From Nemertoderma westbladi (taxonomy: Eukaryota; Xenacoelomorpha; Nemertodermatida; Nemertodermatidae): a DNA stretch of 64,000 nt. The stretch spans positions 1 to 64,000 of the forward strand of contig JAUCBJ010007844.1 of assembly GCA_032718475.1 (NCBI GenBank). The letters are read 5' to 3'. Made by a program: the position numbers and the translations under genes. Below, one piece after another: positions 37,301-47,750 of the stretch (its first letter is position 1; each line of letters starts with the position of its first letter). A model generated the notes under the pieces. The model saw nothing but the letters and a program-made list of their open reading frames with translations. It was not told the origin of the DNA and made no database searches.

Positions 37301-37586
37301 TATTTAATTCATTGAAATTTTCTGGCAATAAAATATCATCATCATCGTCATCGTCATTATTAGCTTTGTAAAAAATATCTTTATCGTCATTAGAAATAGT
37401 GGAAAATGGAAAAATGTTATGGAAACAAAAAATACAGTAAAAATCGGAATCAATTGAAATGTCAGCACATGTTCCACATTGGGTGTGGTAAGAACAGTTA
37501 CATATGGTACAAGAAATTATTTTTTCGTTTTTAAGGAATTTGGTAAAACAGAAATCGCAAGATATAGCCTGGCCACTGGATGGCAT
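34320..37586 (-). CDS. Retrotransposon ORF2: PHD finger, endonuclease, reverse transcriptase
   Basis: A 1,088-residue polyprotein for target-primed reverse transcription: the endonuclease nicks chromosomal DNA and the reverse transcriptase copies element RNA at the nick. Residues 10-54 form a PHD-type Cys4-His-Cys3 zinc finger (C10, C13, C26, C29, H34, C37, C51, C54). An acidic run, D78-D84, follows. The EEP endonuclease (about 130-355) keeps N138, E167, the GDFNID strand with D282 and N284, and the terminal TTDH with D349 and H350. The reverse transcriptase (about 635-900) shows NNYRPIS (654-660), QHGFR (691-695), catalytic D727 in DLRKAFD, GTPQGAILS (783-791) and the FADD box with D815 and D816, then KTEYLIF and FLGIWID. 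The C-terminal region includes LIHPYILYG (936-944); I see no RNase H or CCHC knuckle. The start is fixed by an in-frame TAA 18 nt upstream; the stop is TAA. All key catalytic residues are present, so it may be active. Confidence 0.95.
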   Translation of the reverse strand: MPSSGQAISCDFCFTKFLKNEKIISCTICNCSYHTQCGTCADISIDSDFYCIFCFHNIFPFSTISNDDKDIFYKANNDDDDDDDILLPENFNELNNRFISIDPDINLTSNKSNCQYYDEIKFNNTFTKSDTLSIFHINCRSLNLNFTSITDYLSTLTQSFDILTLTETFLTDETNTNYLQIDGYSQPLLTNRIVGKKNRGGTAIYTKKGINVTERKDLTIPDCESTWATISRIPNSSHSEKQLLIGTIYRPDTCNITNLIDNLNTVLATINQQQTDIILTGDFNIDLLKRSNSANNYIQTLESNGLEQLIDKPTRITPYSKTLLDHISTNISDKILSSGVFTGQLGTTDHLATFVIVHKYSHFFAPPTQKFIYDYSKFNPTNFILDIRNNQNWTYNDDSIQLDKKFEIFYKDLEKITNKHLQKKLLKPREIPKKTWMTPSLVQSTIMKNRLYASLMSHPTPEKEQHYKKYRNILTNTLRKAQKKYFEREFEKNKHNTKKTWQTINSALNRSKQLNSPKKIITSTITGQKITITDTKSIANNLNEHFANIGPQLAEQIPKTNRNPIRYISHRKSNSFHLSETTNIEVIYNILDLDNNCSTNDPFPTKILKIIAYDLAPHLTHLINISIKNGFFPKILKNAKITAVFKSGDPTDRNNYRPISVLPLFSKIFERIINTQLLSYLDKYSILTDAQHGFRKKSTTTDALLTVTERLRETLDSQDSCCLISIDLRKAFDTLNHDILLKKLDQYGIRGLPHKLLSSFLSDRTQTVVLNNINSDPLTPTCGTPQGAILSSTLFLLYINDLPNCTSLITTLFADDTNLLYTHRNPNTLISTINDELQKLDEWLKDNRLSLNLKKTEYLIFSNKLKNPPSDTIKINNANINIKTETKFLGIWIDNKLTWKNHCAYVLKKISKSCGIFYKIRHILPLKVLKMLYFSLIHPYILYGIILWGSAYNKYINPIRVKINKIIRAITFNHFQAHSIPIYKYLNILPIENLYNLEVTKLMWDIYNNKKKQFITALFTQTSVIHNYTTRSTTSKNYFIPRTRLISTQNSLKYSGAIIWNSLKTEFKMCKSKNTLARKLKLHMLSEL

Positions 37587-37845
37587 CAGTGGTATAAATA
37601 TTTATAAATCAAAAAATGGAGGGACACAAATAAACGTTCAAGTTCAGTACTGTAGGTGAAGGCTGTGTGCAACTAGAGTTAAGCTACACCAAGCACAATC
37701 TCTGACAATGAGACCCATTAATGAGTAGACAAGACACAACAGTATATTCGGGTTTTGGTATGGAGCAGCCGTATAATGTTATAAGACTTAAAGTAACTTA
37801 GCTTAATTCAGGTAGTTGAGTTTCCGTATTAAACATGACCCAAAT

Positions 37846-37869
37846 ATAATGTTATATATATAACATTAT
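37846..37869. repeat. 24-bp perfect AT-rich palindrome
   Basis: The arms ATAATGTTATAT and ATATAACATTAT are exact reverse complements with no spacer. It lies in the ORF1-ORF2 spacer and could form a cruciform or hairpin; AT-rich palindromes also arise by chance in this composition. Confidence 0.85.
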
Positions 37870-38086
37870 TATATAATAATATATGCAAATATATTGTTAC
37901 CGTAATAAATAAAGCCGTCAAGTTACCGTATTAAACAATAAACATAGCGCAAAAAAAATATGTTTAACGTAATAAATATAGCTGTAATAAGTATAGCTAT
38001 TGAGATTACATAATGTATATAGGCAAAATAATTGATTATTATAGTAAGTATATTATCTTTTAGACATATAGTGAAGTGATATTACC

Positions 38087-38252
38087 TTCAGAACTACGTA
38101 ATTATTTCGCTTCCGATATCTTTTTAAAAAAATATATATGGATATTACTTTCAGAACTACGTAATTATCTCGCTTTCAATATCTTTAAAAAAGAATATAT
38201 GATAGTCTAGGGATGTCCTGGAATTTTTCAGAACTACGTAATTATCTCGCTT
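38087..38252. repeat. Three copies of a 26-bp repeat in the spacer
   Basis: TTCAGAACTACGTAATTAT followed by TTCGCTT or CTCGCTT occurs at 38087, 38150 and 38227, spaced 63 and 77 bp apart. The first two copies are also followed by a shared GATATC- or AATATC-type segment and an A-rich run. The core TACGTA is palindromic. The role is unknown; it could bind a protein or be left over from tandem slippage. Confidence 0.85.
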
Positions 38253-38457
38253 TACATGTTATATTAAAACCTTAAACTGGTGAGGATATTCCTAAGTTCG
38301 TCGATTTCAATAAGGAACTAACTAATTTGATATATTCTTCGAAAATTATAGCATGAGTTCGGTACCGGTACCGGCCCGGTAGGGTAAACCTATATAAAAT
38401 CAATCATATGTTGTACAGTAAGTGAGCCAGTGAAGGCATGGCAACTTTTTAAATGTT

Positions 38458-39177
38458 TCAAACCTCATTGCAAAGTTTCGTGAGGTCTCCCATTGATAGT
38501 AAGCGGCGTATGGGGCTATCTTTACCGACCTTTATCATTATGTCTCCGTTGTAGGAATACGCAGAGTGGATACGATTTGTTTTCTTCAATTTTAGGGCAG
38601 CGTTTAGGATCTCGGCTCTGGGTTTAGTTAGGTGCTCGGAAATGAATATATCCTTGGGTAGTAGCGATCGGTTTCGGAGCGCGACAATACGTGTACTATG
38701 CCCAAAGAAACGGATTATAAGAGGGCGGATTCTACCTGGGGCCTGTTTGTTCCTAACGCCGAGACGATGAAATACATCTACTGAGTTTATATCGACCGAA
38801 ATAGTGGATAGTAAAGAGATCAGATTACGTCGTTCTTCGTCTGCGTTTCTCTGTTCAGGAATTCCACGTATTAGAATATTATGTCGACGTATGTATTGCT
38901 GTATTCCGTCTTGTTCGGATTCAAGCGCGATACGTCCTGTTGTTGTAAGGTTGTTGTCACTAATTATATCTTTAAGTTTTTTTACGTCCGTAGTGAGAGA
39001 CTCGTTGGTAGACATAGCGTTGTCTAGCGCATTTTCTAGGGTTTGTACCTTATTAGTAAGTGCAGCAATGAGTGCAGTTTCGGAGCTAACCTTTTTCAGA
39101 TCGCCCCGGATCTCGTTCAGTGCGGCGATTATTTGCGGACCGACATTATTCCACGTCCCGGTTGGTATCGTTGTCAT
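38458..39177 (-). CDS. Retrotransposon ORF1: coiled-coil/RRM nucleic-acid-binding protein
   Basis: A 239-residue protein resembling the L1 ORF1p/Transposase_22-type ORF1 of many non-LTR elements, which coats element RNA as a multimer and acts as a nucleic-acid chaperone. Residues about 15-95 are rich in heptad-spaced leucine, isoleucine and valine (for example AALTNKVQTLENAL) and should form a coiled coil. Then come the RRM-like core beginning RRHNILIRGIPE (98-109), the VFHRLG segment (135-140) and RPLIIRF (151-157), and a C-terminal domain with ISEHLTKPRAEIL (179-191) and a GDIMIKV strand (211-217). No CCHC zinc knuckle or esterase domain is visible. The ATG at 39177 is the first in the frame; the frame stays open about 33 codons upstream without another ATG. 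It ends in TGA. ORF1 precedes ORF2 in the element and is undamaged. Confidence 0.88.
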   Translation of the reverse strand: MTTIPTGTWNNVGPQIIAALNEIRGDLKKVSSETALIAALTNKVQTLENALDNAMSTNESLTTDVKKLKDIISDNNLTTTGRIALESEQDGIQQYIRRHNILIRGIPEQRNADEERRNLISLLSTISVDINSVDVFHRLGVRNKQAPGRIRPLIIRFFGHSTRIVALRNRSLLPKDIFISEHLTKPRAEILNAALKLKKTNRIHSAYSYNGDIMIKVGKDSPIRRLLSMGDLTKLCNEV

Positions 39178-39371
39178 GGTCGCTATAAGTTCGATTATAT
39201 ATCGAGTGGCGGTGTGGTTTATAGCTGTCGTTTTGATGTTGCCGATACCGCAATACCGTTGATATTGATAATTAGGTTAGATAGATAGGGTCACACTGCC
39301 AGACTGCCTAGGCGCAGCAGTACATTAGTAAGCACACATCAGTACACAGCACACAGGACACCAGTCAGAAC
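39178..39371 (-). promoter_or_regulatory. Element 5' UTR, presumed internal promoter region
   Basis: A 194-bp leader between the element 5' end and ORF1. The transcript would start GTTCTGACTGG and pass through a GT-rich stretch (GTGTCCTGTGTGCTGTGT). Non-LTR elements usually carry their promoter within the 5' UTR, so a promoter is expected here, but I recognise no definite initiator or downstream element. The presence of a complete leader joined to a target duplication indicates no 5' truncation. Confidence 0.5.
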
Positions 39372-39376
39372 GCAGT
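39372..39376. repeat. Target-site duplication, right copy (GCAGT)
   Basis: GCAGT at the first satellite bases after the element, matching 33687-33691. The base before it (C at 39371) does not match the empty site (A at 45678), so the duplication is exactly 5 bp. Confidence 0.88.
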
Positions 39377-39461
39377 TAGAACCAGTACTCCTATATGGAG
39401 TCAATCATACAGCCTATATGGAGTCCATCAATCAGAAGTTAGAACCAGTACTCCTATATGG

Positions 39462-41020
39462 AGTCCATCTATCAGAAGTTAGAACCAGTACTCCTATATG
39501 GAATCAGTCCATCAATCATAAGTTAGAACCAGTACTCCTATATGGAGTCCATCATACAGCAGTTAGAACCAGTACTCCTTCCTATATGGAGTCCATCATA
39601 CAGCAGATAGAACCAGTACTCCTATATGGAGTCCATCATACAGCAGTCAGAACCAGTACTTCTATATGGAGACCATCATACAGCAGTTAGAACCAGTACT
39701 CCTATATGGAGTCCATCAATCAGAAGTTAGAACCAGTACTCCTTTATGGAGTCCATCAATCAGAACTTAGAACCAGTACTCCTATATGGATTCCATCAAT
39801 CAAAAGTTAGAACCAGTACTCCTATATGGAGTCCATCAATCAGAAGTTAGAACTAGTACTCCTTTATGGAGTCCATCAATCAGAAGTTAGAACCAGTACT
39901 CCTATATGGAGTCCATCATACAGCAGTTAGAACCAGTACTCCTATATGGAGTCCATCATACAGCAGTTAGAACTCCTATATGAGTCCATCATACAGCAGT
40001 TAGAATCAGTACTCCTATATGGAGTCTATCATACAGCAGTTAGAACCAGTACTCCTATATGGAGTCCATCATACAGCAGTTAGAACCAGTACTCCTATAT
40101 GGAGTCCATCAATCAGAAGTTAGAACCAGTACTCCTATATGGAGTCCATCATACAGCAGTTAGAATCAGTACTCCTATATGGAGTTCATCAATCAGCAGT
40201 TAGAACCAGTACTCCACCAATCAGAAGTTAGAACCAGTACTCCTTTATGGAGTCTATCATACAGTAGTTAGAACCAGTACTCCTCAATCAGCAGTTAGAA
40301 CCAGTACTCCTTTATGGAGTCCATCAATCAGAAGTTAGAACCAGTACTCCTATATGGAGTCCATCATACAGCAGTTAGAACAAGTACTCCTATATGGAGT
40401 CCATCATACAGCAGTTAGAACCAGTACTCCTATATGGAGTCCATCAATCAGAATCAGAAGTTAGAACCAGTACTCCAATATCGAGTCCATCATACAGCAG
40501 TTAGAACCAGTACTCCTATATGGAGTCCATCATACAGCAGTTAGAACCAGTACTCCTATATGGAGCATCAATCAGCAGATAGAACCAGGAACCAGTACTC
40601 CTATATGGATTCCATCATACAGCAGTTAGAACCAGTACTCCTATATGGAGTCCATCATACAGCAGTTAGAACCAGTACTCCTATATGGAGTCCATCATAC
40701 AGCAGTTAGAACCAGTACTCCTATATGGAGTCCATCAATCAGAAGTTAGAACCAGTACTCCTATATGGAGTCCATCATACAGCAGTTAGAATCAGTACTC
40801 CAATATGGAGTCCATCATACAAAAGTTAGAACAAGTACTCCTATATGGAGTCCATCATACAGCAGTTAGAACTCCTATATGGAGTCCATCATACAGCAGT
40901 TAGAATCAGTACTCCTATATGGAGTCCATCATACAGCAGTTACAACCAGTACTCCTATATGGAGTCCATCATGCAGCAGTTAGAACCAGTACTCCTATAT
41001 GGAGTCCATCATACAGCAGT
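39462..41020. repeat. Second copy of the block at 22731-24290
   Basis: This block starts 90 bp inside the right flank of the retrotransposon. It carries the same series of rare monomer variants as the 22.7-kb block, with small differences: a one-base deletion at about 39981, AGAACTTAG at about 39764 and ATATCGAG at about 40480. Confidence 0.8.
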
Positions 41021-44000
41021 TAGAACCAGTACTCCTATATAGAGTCCATCATACAGCAGTTAGAATCAGTACTCCTATATGGAGTTCATCAATCAGCAGT
41101 TAGAACCAGTACTCCTATATGGAGTCTATCAATCAGAAGTTAGAACCAGTACTCCTTTATGGAGTCCATCATACAGTAATTAGAACCAGTACACCTCAAT
41201 CAGCAGTTAGAACCAGTACTCCTTTATGGAGTCCATCAATCAGAAGTTAGAACCAGTACTCCTATATGGAGTCCATCATACAGCAGTTAGAACCAGTACT
41301 CCTATATGGAGTCCATTATACAGCAGTTAGAATCAGTACTCCTATATGGAGTTCATCAATCAGCAGTTAGAACCAGTACTCCTATATGGAGTCTATCAAT
41401 CAGAAGTTAGAACCAGTACTCCTTTATGGAGTCCATCATACAGTAATTAGAACCAGTACTCCTCAATCAGCAGTTAGAACCAGTACTCCTTTATGGAGTC
41501 CATCAATCAGAAGTTAGAACCAGTACTCCTATATGGAGTCCATCAATCAGAAGTTAGAACCAGTACTCCTATATGGAGTCCATCAATCAGAATCAGAAGT
41601 TAGAACCAGTACTCCTATATGGAGTCCATCATACAGCAGCAGTTAGAACAAGTACTCCTATATGGAGTCCATCATACAGCAGTTAGAACCAGTACTCCTA
41701 TATGGAGTCCATCATACAGCAGTTAGAACCAGTACTCCTATATGGAGTCCATCATACAGCAGTTAGAACCAGTACTCCTATATGGAGCATCAATCAGCAG
41801 ATAGAACCAGGAACCAGTACTCCTATATGGATTCCATCATACAGCAGTTAGAACCAGTACTCCTATATGGAGTCCATCAATCAGAAGTTAGAACCAGTAC
41901 TCCTATATGGATTCCATCAATCAGCAGTTAGAACCAGTACTCCTATATGGAGTCCATCATACAGCAGTTAGAACCAGTACTCCTATATGGAGTCCATCAT
42001 ACGGCAGTTAGAACCAGTACTCCTATATGGAGTCCATCATACAGCAGTTAGAATCAGTACTCCAATATGGAGTCCATCATACAAAAGTTAGAACCAGTAC
42101 TCCTATATGGAGTCCATCATACAGCAGTTAGAACTCCTATATGGAGTCCATCATACAGCAGTTAGAATCAGTACTCCTATATGGAGTCCATCATACAGCA
42201 GTTAGAACCAGTACTCCTATATGGAGTCCATCATGCAGCAGTTAGAACCAGTACTCCTATATGGAGTCCATCATACAGCAGTTAGAACCAGTACTCCTAT
42301 ATGGAGTCCATCATACAGCAGTTAGAACCAGTACTCCTATATGGAGTCCATCATACAGCAGTTAGAACCAGTACTCCTATATGGAGTCCATCATACAGCA
42401 GTTAGAATCAGTACTCCTATATGGAGTCCATCATACAGCAGTTAGAACCAGTACTCCTATATGGAGTCCATCATACAGCAGTTAGAACCAGTACTCCTAT
42501 ATGGAGTCCATCATACAGCAGTTAGAACCAGTACTCCTATATGGAGTCTCATCAATCAGCAGTTAGAACCAGTACTCCTATATGGAGTCCATCAATCAGA
42601 AGTTAGAACCAGTACTCCTATATGGAGTCCATCATACAGCAGTTAGAACCAGTACTCCTATATGGAGTCCATCATCAGCAGTTAGAACCAGTACTCCTAT
42701 ATGGAGTCCATCATACAGCAGTTAGAACCAGTACTCCTATATGGAGTCCATCATACAGCAGTTAGAACCAGTACTCCTATATGGAGTCCATCAATCAGCA
42801 GTTAGAACCAGTACTCCTATATGGAGTCCATCATACAGACAGTTAGAACCAGTACTCCTATATGGAGTCCATCATACAGCAGTTAGAACCAGTACTCCTA
42901 TATGGAGTCCATCATACAGCAGTTAGAACCAGTACTCCTATATGGAGTCCATCATACAGCAGTTAGAACCAGTACTCCTATATGGAGTCCATCATACAGC
43001 AGTTAGAACCAGTACTCCTATATGGAGTCCATCATACAGAAGTTAGAACCAGTACTCCTATATGGAGTCCATCATACAGCAGTTAGAACCAGTACTCCTA
43101 TATGGAGTCCATCATACAGCAGTTAGAACCAGTACTCCTATATGGAGTCCATCATACAGCAGTTAGAACCAGTACTCCTATATGGAGTCCATCAATCAGC
43201 AGTTAGAACCAGTACTCCTATATGGAGTCCATCAATCAGCAGTTAGAACCAGTACTCCTATATGGAGTCCATCATACAGCAGTTAGAACCAGTACTCCTA
43301 TATGGAGTCCATCATACAGCAGTTAGAACCAGTACTCCTATATGGAGTCCATCATACAGCAGTTAGAACCAGTACTCCTATATGGAGTCCATCATACAGA
43401 AGTTAGAACCAGTACTCCTATATGGAGTCCATCATACAGCAGTTAGAACCAGTACTCCTATATGGAGTCCATCATACAGCAGTTAGAACCAGTACTCCTA
43501 TATGGAGTCCATCATACAGCAGTTAGAACCAGTACTCCTATATGGAGTCCATCATACAGCAGTTAGAACCAGTACTCCTATATGGAGTCCATCATACAGA
43601 AGTTAGAACTAGTACTCCTATATGGAGTCCATCATACAGCAGTTAGAACCAGTACTCCTATATGGAGTCTATCATACAGCAGTTAGAACCAGTACTCCTA
43701 TATGGAGTCCATCAATCATAAGTTAGAACCAGTACTCCTATATGGAGTCCATCATACAGCAGTTAGAACCAGTACTCCTATGGAGTCCATCATACAGCTG
43801 TTAGAACCAGTACTCCTATATGGAGTCCATCATACAGCTGTTAGAACCAGTACTCCTATATGGAGTCCATCATACAGCAGTTAGAACCAGTACTCCTATA
43901 TGGAGCATCAATCAGCAGATAGAACCAGGAACCAGTATTCCTATATGGATTCCATCATACAGCAGTTAGAATCAGTACTCCTATATGGAGTCCATCATAC

Positions 44001-45362
44001 AACTCCTATATGGAGTCCATCATACAGCAGTTAGAATCAGTACTCCTATATGGAGTCCATCATACAGCAGTTAGAACCAGTACTCCTATATGGAGTCCAT
44101 CATGCAGCAGTTAGAACCAGTACTCCTATATGGAGTCCATCATACAGCAGTTAGAACCAGTACTCCTATATGGAGTCCATCATACAGCAGTTAGAATCAG
44201 TACTCCTATATGGAGTTCATCAATCAGCAGTTAGAACCAGTACTCCTATATGGAGTCTATCAATCAGAAGTTAGAACCAGTACTCCTTTATGGAGTCCAT
44301 CATACAGTAATTAGAACCAGTACTCCTCAATCAGCAGTTAGAACCAGTACTCCTTTATGGAGTCCATCAATCAGAAGTTAGAACCAGTACTCCTATATGG
44401 AGTCCATCATACAGCAGTTAGAACCAGTACTCCTATATGGAGTCCATCATACAGCAGTTAGAATCAGTACTCCTATATGGAGTTCATCAATCAGCAGTTA
44501 GAACCAGTACTCCTATATGGAGTCTATCAATCAGAAGTTAGAACCAGTACTCCTTTATGGAGTCCATCATACAGTAATTAGAACCAGTACTCCTCAATCA
44601 GCAGTTAGAACCAGTACTCCTTTATGGAGTCCATCAATCAGAAGTTAGAACCAGTACTCCTATATGGAGTCCATCAATCAGAAGTTAGAACCAGTACTCC
44701 TATATGGAGTCCATCAATCAGAAGTTAGAACCAGTACTCCTATATGGAGTCCATCATACAGCAGTTAGAACCAGTACTCCTATATGGAGTCCATCAATCA
44801 GAATCAGAAGTTAGAACCAGTACTCCTATATGGAGTCCATCATACAGCAGTTAGAACCAGTACTCCTATATGGAGTCCATCATACAGCAGTTAGAACCAG
44901 TACTCCTATATGGAGTCCATCATACAGCAGTTAGAACCAGTACTCCTATATGGAGTCCCATCATACAGCAGTTAGAACCAGTACTCCTATATGGAGCATC
45001 AATCAGCAGATAGAACCAGGAACCAGTACTCCTATATGGATTCCATCATACAGCAGTTAGAACCAGTACTCCTATATGGAGTCCATCAATCAGAAGTTAG
45101 AACCAGTACTCCTATATGGAGTCCATCTACAGCATTAGAACCAGTACTCCTCAATCAGCAGTTAGAACCAGTACTCCTATATGGAGTCCATCATACAGCA
45201 GTTAGAACCAGTACTCCTATATGGAGTCCATCAATACAGCAGTTAGAACCAGTACTCCTATATGGAGTCCATCATACAGCAGTTAGAACCAGTACTCCTA
45301 TATGGAGTCCATCATACAGCAGTTAGAACCAGTACTCCTATATGGAGTCCATCATACAGCAG

Positions 45363-45722
45363 TTAGACCCAGTACTCCTATATGGAGTCCATCAATCATA
45401 AGTTAGAACCAGTACTCCTATATGGAGTCCATCATACAGCAGTTAGAACCAGTACTCCTATATGGAGTCCATCATACAGCAGTTAGAACCAGTACTCCTA
45501 TATGGAGTCCATCATACAGCAGTTAGAACCAGTACTCCTATATGGAGTCCATCATACAGCAGTTAGAATCAGTACTCCTATATGGAGTCCATCATACAGC
45601 AGTTAGAACCAGTACTCCTATATGGAGTCCATCATACAGCAGTTAGAACCAGTACTCCTATATGGAGTCCATCATACAGCAGTTAGAACCAGTACTCCTA
45701 TATGGAGTCAATCATACAGCCT
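45363..45722. repeat. Paralogous empty site of the retrotransposon
   Basis: 45363-45683 matches the left flank 33371-33691 (offset 11,992), including the TTAGACCCAG variant, the CATCAATCATAAG monomer and the single TTAGAATCAG unit at the same distance. From 45679 it matches the right flank from 39372, including the rare GGAGTCAATC variant and the CAGCCTATATGG junction. The two flanks are contiguous here with one GCAGT, as expected before insertion. Confidence 0.87.
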
Positions 45723-47110
45723 ATATGGAGTCCATCAATCAGAAGTTAGAACCAGTACTCCTATATGGAGTCCATCAATCAGAATCAGAAGTTAGAACCA
45801 GTACTCCTATATGGAGTCCATCATACAGCAGTTAGAACCAGTACTCCTATATGGAGTCCATCAATCATAAGTTAGAACCAGTACTCCTATATGGAGTCCA
45901 TCATACAGCAGTTAGAACCAGTACTCCTATATGGAGTCCATCATACAGAAGTTAGAACCAGTACTCCTATATGGAGTCCATCATACAAAAGTTAGAACCA
46001 GTACTCCTATATGGAGTCCATCATACAGCAGTTAGAATCAGTACTCCTATATGGAGTCCATCATACAAAAGTTAGAACCAGTACTCCTATATGGAGTCCA
46101 TCAATCATAAGTTAGAACCAGTACTCCTATATGGAGTCCATCATACAGCAGTTAGAACCAGTACTCCTATATGGAGTCCATCATACAGAAGTTAGAACCA
46201 GTACTCCTATATGGAGTCCATCATACAGCAGTTAGAACCAGTACTCCTATATGGAGTCCATCAATCAGAAGTTAGAACCAGTACTCCTATATGGAGTCCA
46301 TCATACAGCAGTTAGAACCAGTACTCCTATATGGAGTCCATCATACAGCTGTTAGAACCAGTACTCCTATATGGAGTCCATCATACAGCAGTTAGAACCA
46401 GTACTCCTATATGGAGTCTATCATACAGCAGTTAGAACCAGTACTCCTATATGGAGTCCATCAATCATAAGTTAGAACCAGTACTCCTATATGGAGTCCA
46501 TCATACAGCAGTTAGAACCAGTACTCCTATATGGAGTCCATCATACAGCTGTTAGAACCAGTACTCCTATATGGAGTCCATCATACAGCTGTTAGAACCA
46601 GTACTCCTATATGGAGTCCATCATACAGCAGTTAGAACCAGTACTCCTATATGGAGCATCAATCAGCAGATAGAACCAGGAACCAGTATTCCTATATGGA
46701 TTCCATCATACAGCAGTTAGAATCAGTACTCCTATATGGAGTCCATCATACAACTCCTATATGGAGTCCATCATACAGCAGTTAGAATCAGTACTCCTAT
46801 ATGGAGTCCATCATACAGCAGTTAGAACCAGTACTCCTATATGGAGTCCATCATGCAGCAGTTAGAACCAGTACTCCTATATGGAGTCCATCATACAGCA
46901 GTTAGAACCAGTACTCCTATATGGAGTCCATCATACAGCAGTTAGAATCAGTACTCCTATATGGAGTTCATCATATCAGCAGTTAGAACCAGTACTCCTA
47001 TATGGAGTCCATCATACAGCAGTTAGAACAGTACTCCTATATGGAGTCCATCAATCAGCAGTTAGAACCAGTACTCCTATATGGAGTCCATCATACAGCA
47101 GTTAGAACCA

Positions 47111-47750
47111 GTACTCCTATATGGAGTCCATCATGCAGCAGTTAGAACCAGTACTCCTATATGGAGTCCATCATGCAGCAGTTAGAATCAGTACTCCTAT
47201 ATGGAGTCCATCATACAGCAGTTAGAACCAGTACTCCTATATGGAGTCCATCATGCAGCAGTTAGAATCAGTACTCCTATATGGAGTCCATCATACAGCA
47301 GTTAGAACCAGTACTCCTATATGGAGTCCATCATGCAGCAGTTAGAACCAGTACTCCTATATGGAGTCCATCATGCAGCAGTTAGAATCAGTACTCCTAT
47401 ATGGAGTCCATCATACAGCAGTTAGAACCAGTACTCCTATATGGAGTCCATCATGCAGCAGTTAGAATCAGTACTCCTATATGGAGTCCATCATACAGCA
47501 GTTAGAACCAGTACTCCTATATGGAGTCCATCATGCAGCAGTTAGAACCAGTACTCCTATATGGAGTCCATCATACAGCAGTTAGAACCAGTACTCCTAT
47601 ATGGAGTCCATCATACAGCAGTTAGAACCAGTACTCCTATATGGAGTCCATCATGCAGCAGTTAGAACCAGTACTCCTATATGGAGTCCATCATACAGCA
47701 GTTAGAACCAGTACTCCTATATGGAGTCCATCATGCAGCAGTTAGAACCA
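47111..47750. repeat. CATGCAG/CATACAG alternating dimers (80 bp)
   Basis: Monomers with CATGCAGCAG alternate with CATACAGCAG monomers over about 640 bp, often with TTAGAATCAG endings, giving an 80-bp secondary period. Similar runs recur at about 50.16-50.60 and 51.00-51.44 kb. Confidence 0.8.

Larger units (their letters stand above)
37587..38457 (-). other. Spacer between ORF1 and ORF2 of the element
   Basis: An 871-bp AT-rich stretch without a convincing coding frame. It contains three dispersed copies of a 26-bp sequence and a 24-bp perfect palindrome, each listed separately. Such a long spacer means ORF2 would need internal initiation, reinitiation or a separate transcript; the sequence does not show which. 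Confidence 0.75.
33692..39371 (-). mobile_element. Full-length CR1/L2-like non-LTR retrotransposon
   Basis: A 5,680-bp insertion on the minus strand with, in transcript order, a 194-bp 5' UTR, ORF1 (coiled coil/RRM type), an 871-bp spacer, ORF2 (PHD finger, EEP endonuclease, reverse transcriptase) and a 628-bp 3' UTR ending in two hexamers instead of poly(A). It has no LTRs, no RNase H and no integrase. Both frames are open from start to stop. Ends are set by a 5-bp duplication and by a paralogous empty site in the same array. Domain order, ORF2 length and the short tandem 3' tail fit the CR1/L2/Rex1 group; Jockey-like elements are the main alternative. The body is more AT-rich than the satellite around it. 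Confidence 0.9.

Noticed and set aside
38804-39288. Plus-strand frames of 152 and 81 codons opposite ORF1
   Set aside because: They are antisense to ORF1, which shows coiled-coil and RRM-type motifs; no domain in the antisense frames.
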